From positions 1 to 13,503 of the forward strand of contig DAOWAL010000021.1 of the NCBI GenBank assembly GCA_030634615.1: DNA of 13,503 nucleotides, written 5' to 3'. Below the pieces are notes generated by a model. The model made no database searches, was not told the origin of the DNA, and worked only from the letters and a program-made list of their open reading frames with translations. Numbering within the stretch: position 1 is the first letter of the stretch; the number at the start of each line of letters is the position of its first letter. The translations under genes were made by a program, and so were the position numbers. Below are positions 1 to 6,900 of the stretch, in pieces. Source of the DNA: Candidatus Aenigmatarchaeota archaeon. GTDB lineage: Archaea > Aenigmatarchaeota > Aenigmatarchaeia > QMZP01 > QMZT01.

Positions 1-1263
1 AAGGGAGTAAGGGATTTCCTCCCGGAAGACAAAATTCCCAGGCAGTCTATAGTGGACACGCTTAGGGAAACGTTTGAAAGATTCGGCTTTTCACCGCTGG
101 AAACACCGGCAATTGAAAGGCTTGATTTACTTACTGCAAAGTTTGCAGGCGGTGATGAAATACTTAAAGAGGTGTTTAAACTAAAAGATCAGGGAAAGAG
201 AGATCTCGCCCTTCGTTATGATTTAACAGTTCCGATGAGCAAAGTTGTCGGGATGAATCCAAACATTCCAAGACCATTCAAAAGATATCAGATCCAGCCT
301 GTGTGGAGAGATGGGCCAATCAAGTTTGGAAGATACAGAGAATTCTGGCAGTGCGATGTTGATACAGTTGGTACAAAATCAATGATGGCTGATGCTGAAA
401 TATTATCAATTGCAGGTGAGGTTTTCCGTGCACTTGGTCTTTCTGCTGTAATAAAAGTGAACAACAGAAAGCTTCTCAATGGCATAATTGAATATGCCGG
501 AATTGAGAAAAACAAAATGGATGCTATTTTGTCAATAGATAAACTCGAAAAGTTCGGTTCAGGTGCTGTTAAAAAAGAGCTTAAAGAGAAAGGCTTTGGA
601 ACCAAGGAAATTATCAAACTAATGAAAGTTCTTGAATTAAAAGGAAGTAATAAAAAAGTTCTTAGTGGCATTGAGAATATGGTAACAAGCGAAGATGGAA
701 AAGAAGGTGTAAAGGAACTCAATGAACTTGTTGAATACTGTAAGATCATGAAGTGTGATATAGAAATAGATGTTTCCTTAGCAAGAGGACTTGAGTATTA
801 TACCGGTCCTGTCTTTGAAGTTTTCCTTAAAAAATCAAAAGTGACATCTGCTGTTGCAGGTGGCGGAAGGTACGACAAAATGATAGGCATGTTCATAGGA
901 AGAGGAGAGTATCCTGCAACAGGAATATCTTTTGGACTTGAACCAATTTTTGAAGCACTCAAAGAAAAGAAAATGATAGAAACACCAAAAACAGTAACAA
1001 AAATTCTTGTGATACCGATAGGTGTGCAGAAAGAAGCCATAAGTGTTGTAAAAGAACTGAGAGATTTAGGTGTTAACACAGAAGTTGATTTGATTGGCAG
1101 GGGAATATCAAAAAACTTAAACTATGCAAACTCTCTTGGAATACCTTACGTGGTTTTCCTCGGTAAACAGGAACTGGAATCAGGGAAAGTCAAGCTTCGT
1201 GATATGACAAGCGGGAAAGAAAAGATGCTAAAGGTTTCTGAAATTCCAAAAATCATAGCTTGA
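1..1263 (+). CDS. hisS: Histidyl-tRNA synthetase, 5'-truncated by the window edge
   Basis: Charges tRNA-His with histidine in the cytoplasm; class II synthetase. The frame is open from base 1 and begins KGVRDFLPEDKIPRQ, which matches the normal HisRS N-terminus, so the GTG at 52 is internal and only a few residues are missing. In the 420 visible residues: RYDLTVP at 72-78 and motif 2 at about 96-118 (FKRYQIQPVWRDGP, then FGRYREFWQCD). The HisA motif LARGLEYYTG is at 260-269, with its catalytic-type Arg at 262, and AGGGRYD is at 286-292. The C-terminal anticodon-binding domain starts near 336 (KILVIPIG). One oddity: in motif 3 (GISFGLEPI) the position normally holding the class II Arg is Pro315. 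The next gene starts 62 nt downstream with its own promoter. The identification is secure. Confidence 0.97.
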   Translation, partial: KGVRDFLPEDKIPRQSIVDTLRETFERFGFSPLETPAIERLDLLTAKFAGGDEILKEVFKLKDQGKRDLALRYDLTVPMSKVVGMNPNIPRPFKRYQIQPVWRDGPIKFGRYREFWQCDVDTVGTKSMMADAEILSIAGEVFRALGLSAVIKVNNRKLLNGIIEYAGIEKNKMDAILSIDKLEKFGSGAVKKELKEKGFGTKEIIKLMKVLELKGSNKKVLSGIENMVTSEDGKEGVKELNELVEYCKIMKCDIEIDVSLARGLEYYTGPVFEVFLKKSKVTSAVAGGGRYDKMIGMFIGRGEYPATGISFGLEPIFEALKEKKMIETPKTVTKILVIPIGVQKEAISVVKELRDLGVNTEVDLIGRGISKNLNYANSLGIPYVVFLGKQELESGKVKLRDMTSGKEKMLKVSEIPKIIA

Positions 1264-1269
1264 AGGTCC

Positions 1270-1320
1270 TTTTTAAATCTCGTTTCCAATACTCAATTTC
1301 CAGTCAATTTTAATGGTGAT
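1270..1320 (+). promoter_or_regulatory. TATA box and SD for the PIN-ATPase-KH gene
   Basis: A TATA-like TTTTTAAAT lies at 1270-1278, and GGTGAT at 1315-1320 is complementary to the archaeal 16S 3' end (ATCACC). A transcription start about 26 nt after the TATA box would fall near 1300, giving a short leader that contains the SD 5 nt before the ATG at 1326. The T-run at 1270-1274 could also end hisS transcripts. Seen in sequence; promoter activity is inferred. Confidence 0.55.
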
Positions 1321-1325
1321 AAAAA

Positions 1326-3161
1326 ATGGTAATGGGAAGAATAAGACACATGAAAAATCATACCAAAACTCCGAAAGTAATAGTTCCGGATACTTCTGTT
1401 CTCATAAACAGAAAACTTACTGAAATGATCAAAAAGAAAAAATTTGAAAATGTTAAAATCATAATACCTCGTATTGTTATTGACGAGCTTCAGGCCCAGG
1501 CATCAAGGCATAAAGATACCGGTTTTCGTGGTCTGGATGAAATAAAAAAGATAAAGGAACTTTCAGAAAAACACGGAATAAAATTAAGTTTTGATGGGAC
1601 AAGACCAACACAGGAAGACATAAACCTTGCAAGGAAAGGGAGACTCGATGCCCTTATCCGTGATTTTGCAGTCAAGGAAAAGGCAACACTTCTTACAAGC
1701 GATTATGTTCAGGCACTTGTTGGCGAAACAGAAGATGTTTCTGTTATGTATGTCCGATTTGATGTTACGGAAAAATCAATAAAACTTGAAGAATTCTTCG
1801 ATAAAAATACACAATCGGTTCACCTTAAAGTTGGCGTAAAACCATATGCTAAAAAAGGAAAACCAGGAGAAGTAAATCTTGTCTATTTGAATAATAAGAT
1901 AATAACCGAAGATGAAATAAAGTCAATAAATTATGAAATATTATCAAGGACACATAAGGATCCTAACTCATTTATAGAAATAGGAAAGAGTGGTGCAATG
2001 GTTGTACAAATGGGTAATTATCGTATAGCAATGACAAGACCACCATTTTCTTCAGGAACTGAAATAACAGCAGTAAGGCCAATTGTGAAACTTGAGTTGA
2101 AAGATTACAAACTTCACAAAGAACTTGAAAAAAGGATACTTGAAGGTTCTAAAGGCGTTTTGATAGCAGGACCTCCGGGATCGGGTAAATCCACTTTTGC
2201 AGCCAGCATTGCAGAATTCATTTCCAAAAAAGGCAAAATCGTTAAAACATTCGAACAACCAAGGGATTTGCAGGTAGGTCCTGAAATAACACAGTATGCT
2301 CCTTTGGAAGGAGATTGGGAAAAAACAGCAGAACTTCTGCTTTTAGTAAGACCTGATTATACAATCTTTGACGAAATTAGAAAAACAAGGGATTTCAGGG
2401 TGTTTTCAGACATGCGACTTGCCGGGGTTGGTATGATTGGCGTTGTGCATGCAACGGACATAATTTCAGCTATACAGCGATTTATAGGAAGAATAGAGCT
2501 TGGAGTTATACCTCATGTTCTTGATACTGTCATATACATAAAGAATGGTGAAATAGAAAAGACATATTCAGTCAATCTCTTGGTAAAAGTTCCAACAGGT
2601 ATGGTTGAAAAAGACCTTGCCAGACCAGTTGTTGAAGTCAGGGATTTTGAAACAAGAAAACTCGAATATGAAATTTACACGTTTGGGGAAGAAAATGTCG
2701 TGATACCTATCAAAGAAGCTCCAAAAGAGCTCAAAAGCAAAGTTCTCAGAGTTATAAAAAGAGAACTTGGTGCTATTGTAAAAGAAGATCAGGTAGAATT
2801 TTTATCGGATAACAGAGTTGTGATAAAAGTCAGAAACGATTACATTGCAAAGATAATCGGAAAACAGGGAAAAAACATTTCAGATCTTGAAAGAAAAACA
2901 GGAATCGGTATTTCAATTGAACCGCTTGAACAAACTTTCAAAAACGAAATAAAACACAGCGTGAATGAAAGGGGCTCAATGTTCATGATAAGAGTTGAAA
3001 AAAGATTTTCAGGGAATCAGGTAGATCTATACGATGGTAATGAATATCTCTTTTCCCCGCTTGTTGGCAGAAATGGTGTAATAAGAGTAAAGAAAAAATC
3101 TGATGAAGGCAAAAAAGTCCTAAGAGCACTTAGTTCAAGAGATCTTAAAGTGATGGCTTAA
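1326..3161 (+). CDS. PIN domain - VirB11/PilT-type ATPase - KH domain protein
   Basis: Three fused modules in 611 residues. The PIN nuclease-like domain spans about 17-140, with acidic residues Asp22 (VPDTSVLI), Glu54 (VIDEL), Asp108 (GRLDAL) and Asp126 (LLTSDY). A secretion-type AAA+ ATPase spans about 240-420, with Walker A GPPGSGKST at 282-290, a Walker B-like IFDE at 347-350 and a HATD box at 375-378. A KH domain has its GxxG loop GKQG at 512-515, followed by a basic tail. This is the archaeal 'PilT family ATPase' architecture (COG1855 type) at its usual length. Its cellular role is not firmly established; PIN plus KH suggests action on RNA coupled to ATP hydrolysis. The ATG at 1326 is chosen because GGTGAT sits 5 nt upstream; ATGs at 1332 and 1350 are less well placed. 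Its stop codon abuts the stop of the convergent DUF1003 gene. Confidence 0.93.
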   Translation: MVMGRIRHMKNHTKTPKVIVPDTSVLINRKLTEMIKKKKFENVKIIIPRIVIDELQAQASRHKDTGFRGLDEIKKIKELSEKHGIKLSFDGTRPTQEDINLARKGRLDALIRDFAVKEKATLLTSDYVQALVGETEDVSVMYVRFDVTEKSIKLEEFFDKNTQSVHLKVGVKPYAKKGKPGEVNLVYLNNKIITEDEIKSINYEILSRTHKDPNSFIEIGKSGAMVVQMGNYRIAMTRPPFSSGTEITAVRPIVKLELKDYKLHKELEKRILEGSKGVLIAGPPGSGKSTFAASIAEFISKKGKIVKTFEQPRDLQVGPEITQYAPLEGDWEKTAELLLLVRPDYTIFDEIRKTRDFRVFSDMRLAGVGMIGVVHATDIISAIQRFIGRIELGVIPHVLDTVIYIKNGEIEKTYSVNLLVKVPTGMVEKDLARPVVEVRDFETRKLEYEIYTFGEENVVIPIKEAPKELKSKVLRVIKRELGAIVKEDQVEFLSDNRVVIKVRNDYIAKIIGKQGKNISDLERKTGIGISIEPLEQTFKNEIKHSVNERGSMFMIRVEKRFSGNQVDLYDGNEYLFSPLVGRNGVIRVKKKSDEGKKVLRALSSRDLKVMA

Positions 3162-3644
3162 TTACTTCTTGGCGTTCTTGGAATTTTTTATATCACGTAT
3201 TAACTGTTTAATTATTTCTAGGTCTCTTTGCATGTCTTCAATTTCCAGCTCTGCTTTTTTGTCTACCCTGTAATTTTGTTCAGCTCTAAGACGATCCCTT
3301 TCCGTTTGTCTGTTCTGGCTCATTAAAATTATTGGGGCCTGTATAGCAGCAAGACATGAAAGTACTAAATTGAATAGAATAAATGGATAAGGATCCCACC
3401 GGAGATTAACCATGTGAATATTTATCGCTATCCACACGGCCATAAAAAAGAAAAATATTATAAGGAATGTCCAGCTACCAAACCACCTTGTTACCCAGTC
3501 AGATGCTTTCTGACCAAATGTCCTCTGTCTGGGTGATCTCATTATTGTATCAAGAACTTTTTTTTTCTGATCTTCAGTGACTACTTTTTTCTTTATTTCG
3601 TTTTTTGTCAGAAGTTTCTTCTGAGGTTTGACTGGTTTATCCAT
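3162..3644 (-). CDS. DUF1003 family membrane protein
   Basis: 160 residues. A basic N-terminal segment (about 1-45) is followed by two membrane spans, about 57-77 (WTFLIIFFFFMAVWIAINI) and about 86-108. The second carries the family signature DPYPFILFNLVLSCLAAIQAP, continuing into the conserved SQNRQTERDR and a charged helical C-terminus (KKAELEIEDMQRDLE). Pattern and length fit DUF1003 (Pfam PF06210), an inner-membrane family of unknown function in bacteria and archaea. No SD precedes the ATG, but a TATA box lies 25 nt upstream, so the mRNA is probably leaderless. It lies 37 nt downstream of the 87-aa gene on the same strand with no clear terminator between, so read-through from the surface-protein transcript is possible. 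Its stop codon directly abuts that of the PIN-ATPase-KH gene (TAATTA at 3159-3164). Confidence 0.9.
   Translation of the reverse strand: MDKPVKPQKKLLTKNEIKKKVVTEDQKKKVLDTIMRSPRQRTFGQKASDWVTRWFGSWTFLIIFFFFMAVWIAINIHMVNLRWDPYPFILFNLVLSCLAAIQAPIILMSQNRQTERDRLRAEQNYRVDKKAELEIEDMQRDLEIIKQLIRDIKNSKNAKK
3184..3189 (+). terminator. Possible T-run terminator for the PIN-ATPase-KH gene
   Basis: A six-T run begins 22 nt after the stop codon at 3161, inside the 3' end of the convergent DUF1003 gene. Archaeal transcription often ends at U-tracts without a hairpin, so this is a reasonable but weak candidate. On the opposite strand an equivalent run (A6 at 3111-3116) lies about 46 nt past the DUF1003 stop. 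Confidence 0.3.
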
Positions 3645-3665
3645 AATAATAATTAGAGCGTTTCC

Positions 3666-3673
3666 TATAAATT
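3666..3673 (-). promoter_or_regulatory. TATA box for the DUF1003 gene
   Basis: On the minus strand AATTTATA is centred about 25 nt before the ATG at 3644. That spacing places the transcription start at or next to the start codon, consistent with a leaderless mRNA. The sequence from 3645 to 3660 has no SD-like motif. Confidence 0.5.
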
Positions 3674-3681
3674 AGCTCCTG

Positions 3682-3945
3682 CTAAAGTAGGTTTTCCATT
3701 TCTTCAAGATCATCTGAAATCCCGCTTATATCATTTCCAAGATCGGAAAGTGTGTCTGCTGCTTGATCTGGTGTATTGATAACAACAGCCCCTGGAGATA
3801 TCAAACCGCTGTAACTTCCGTAAATAAAAACACCAACGACACCTACTAGTACAATGACCACAAAAGCAAGGGCATACAATTTCTTTGAACTCGTACTACT
3901 TTTTCCATCCTTCTTGTTCATTTCTTCATAAAGGCTTCTAGCCAT
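3682..3945 (-). CDS. Small single-pass membrane protein (87 aa)
   Basis: I do not recognise a family. The protein has a polar, Lys-rich N-terminus (1-22, with KK at 11-12 and 21-22), one strongly hydrophobic span at about 23-43 (LYALAFVVIVLVGVVGVFIYG), a short linker, and an acidic C-terminal segment at about 58-87 (PDQAADTLSDLGNDISGI, then SDDLEEMENLL) with heptad-like spacing of Leu/Ile. The positive-inside rule puts the N-terminus in the cytoplasm and the acidic helix outside. The ATG at 3945 follows an unusually strong SD (AGGAGGGG), only 17 nt after the stop of the giant secreted protein, so the two are almost certainly cotranscribed. Inference: it may anchor or assist the giant protein, whose own C-terminus is coiled-coil-like and lacks a membrane span. 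Confidence 0.8.
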   Translation of the reverse strand: MARSLYEEMNKKDGKSSTSSKKLYALAFVVIVLVGVVGVFIYGSYSGLISPGAVVINTPDQAADTLSDLGNDISGISDDLEEMENLL

Positions 3946-3950
3946 CTAAT

Positions 3951-3958
3951 CCCCTCCT
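3951..3958 (-). promoter_or_regulatory. Strong ribosome binding site of the 87-aa gene
   Basis: The minus strand reads AGGAGGGGATTAG before the ATG at 3945. This is the longest match to the archaeal anti-SD seen in the window, with one mismatch to GGAGGTGAT. It lies in the 17-nt gap after the giant gene, so the small protein can be initiated on its own from a shared mRNA, possibly at a higher rate than the leaderless giant protein. Confidence 0.75.
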
Positions 3959-3962
3959 AATT

Positions 3963-6900
3963 TCAGGAAACCATAATTTCAAGTATGGATTTCATGAAAT
4001 CCCTCAATATCTTTATACTATTCTTAATTTCAATTCTTACCTCTTCCAAATTTTCTAAATTGTTTCTTATTTTTGAAATGGTGTTGTCGACAATTTCTTT
4101 GACTTCACTGAACATTTTAGCAGCTTTGTTGAATTTATTACTCCTTTCTATATCATCGATAGAGTAATAATATTCAGACAGTGCATTCGCTTTTCTTTCA
4201 AGTATGTCCATTTTTGCACGTATGCCTTCTAGTTTCATTACCATTTCAAGTATATCTTCTCTTTCGATTTCCTTTATGCAGCATACTTCAGATCTTGTCT
4301 GGCAACCAAATCCTGATATTTCAAATCCATCTTTGCATGGTGACTGGAAGTAGATACAGTGTCCATCCATTTCTTCACATTCAGTCCCAGTGGCTTTTAT
4401 GTCACTTGGATATTTGTCAAGATACGCTTCTATAAGCTTTGTTGGTTCTCCTGATATACATCTATAATGAATTTCACAACCATAATTTGTGCATTCACCT
4501 TTAAACTCTTCTCTATGTTCATCTTCACTACAGCCACATTTAGAATCAGTAGAATCTCCTCCACAATAAGGTAATGGTTCTGCAACAGGTATATCTGCTG
4601 CAATCATACCCGTGAACATATCTGAATCCAGAGGAATTTCTTCATTTGATTCTAAAACTACACCTTCGGAATGTACTATCTCCACTGGTGGCGCAACTAT
4701 TGATTTTGTGTAATCAACTACAGCTGACAGGGCAGTTGTTGTGATGTAAGGTTCGTATCCAATTATACCTATCAGGAATGTTTTATGTGTCCAGAAGTAT
4801 ACGCTTTGACCATAGTTACTCATTACGTATATGTACTCTCCGTTTATTTTCTTTTCATTTGGCGAACTATATATGAAAATATCTGCCAGCATTTTTTCTA
4901 ACTGTTCTCTTGTTTCAAAATTGTAAACAATTGTAGTATACGGCTTTCTATATTTTTCATAAATTGCCATATAACCTGCGACGTTGCTTGGTCCGGGGAA
5001 AAACGTAGATTCCTTGTAAATGTAATTTTGTATGTTCTCTAGTATGAGATATTTACCAAGAACATCTTGATCATAAACCTTGAAAAAACCAGTACCAGTA
5101 TTCCAACTGTAGCTATATTCTCCCACAGCCTTTGCTCCAGTGTAGATACCGGTGTATCTGCACCTACTTTTGGTTTCACATGGTGGGCAGTAATAACCTG
5201 TTCTGCATGAACAAGTTTCTCCCATATTACACGACACACTCAATGTAATTGTTTCAGTGTCACCGTAAGGGTTTTTAACAGAAACCTCTAGCTGCTTATC
5301 CTCAAGCTGGTCTATATCAAAATAATTGCTTTCTATTTTAACAACTTCCCCTATACTGTATGCATTTTTGTTGGTGTGTAGATACATGTGTGTATATGAA
5401 GGAACACATCTGTAGTATGTGCACGTTTCCTGTTCTATGCAATCAAATTCTGCATATTCATTAATACCGTCTATGGTAGTGTAAGCATAACCACCGCAAC
5501 TACTTTTCCATGTTATTTTTTGCCTCTCTGTTCCATAAACATCAGTCACACAAGTTCCTATTCCGCTGCAACTAAACTTTCCTCCATCGGAATCAGCAGA
5601 GTAGCATTTTTCCACAGAATTTGACCCTCTGAAAACACACTTTACTTGTTCTTTGGAATTTTCTATACAATCTTCAGGACAATAGTATTCAGAAGATTCA
5701 AGCCTTTCATACCAACCGCAGATATAGTCACCACAATTTAAATTGCAGCTTAAATCGTCATCATTTTCATCTATCATTCCATCACAGTCGTCATCCACAC
5801 CATTGAAACATGTCACTTCCGGGGTTGGGTTCATTACTCCCTCAATACTTCCACAATCAGAATCTATTCCTGCATGGCATCCATCTCCGTCAGTGTCCTG
5901 AAATTCACCGTTTATTAACTCTATGCCACAATCTTCAGTTTCTGAAAATATACACGCGCCATCAACACAACCGTTTGGGCAAACATACATTTCGGCTGCA
6001 TGCATGGTGTTCAAACAATACTGTTCTTCCAAAGTATTACTTTCAGAGACACACTGCCTATCTGTTGTTCCATCTTTGATACAACAATCATCTATTATAA
6101 CCCAACTTGTCCAATCCGCGGTTCCGCTTAATGTCCCTTTAATATAATAATTCCTTCCGCCATCATAATCAGTGCATTCTAACTTTCTTACTGGTCCTGT
6201 TAAAGTTCCTGTATCTATGTGATCATATCCACCTGAGTTGTACAATATTGTTATATCAAGTGTATAGCTTGTTTCAGTTTTCAATACCTCTTCGCCCCAG
6301 TTTAGATTATAGTCAATGCTGGGACAATGTTCCTCTATGACCGCTGATCCACCTGGACCAATTTCCATGTAAGTCCCTTCCCCATTACACCCAATGGTAT
6401 TGAAAGTGATTGTATCATATCCGTAGAGCTTCGCTTCAATCGACTTTATCTTAACTTGTGTTGCGATTTTACTGTTCCAAAGTTTCAGATGTAAAGTACC
6501 ATCAGACCTTAATTCCCAATCAGAAGGTGCTCCGAGGCCTGTAAACCCTGTAGCTGTTTTTCCTGTGTATGTTACTGCTGTTGTCATACCTGATATAGAG
6601 ATTGCTGTGCTACCGCCACTGCCACCCCCGCCGGATGATGGTAATTCCGGAACAACACCGCACGGTGCCTCGAATTTTTCTTTGACATAACCATCTTTGC
6701 AAACACAACTTGGATCCGATGAATATTGACCACAATAATTAACTTGCTTACAATCAGCTGGGCAATTTTCTTCGTTTTCCGGAACCGGGCACCCTTCAGC
6801 CATGCATACTATATCATCACATATACCATTTCCACAACTTGGGGTACAATCTCTTTGGCATTTGACATGACAATAAGTTATACAATAAGTTGGTGATTCT

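Noticed and set aside
52..54. GTG as the start of hisS
   Set aside because: The same frame is open to base 1 and encodes the conserved HisRS N-terminus (KGVRDFLPE), so the true start is before the window.
288..749. 153-aa minus-strand frame opposite hisS
   Set aside because: Ser/Phe/Ile-rich antisense shadow of a secure HisRS gene.
5039..5239. 66-aa minus-strand frame overlapping the giant gene out of frame
   Set aside because: Lies wholly inside the giant coding sequence on the same strand in another frame, with no separate start signal.
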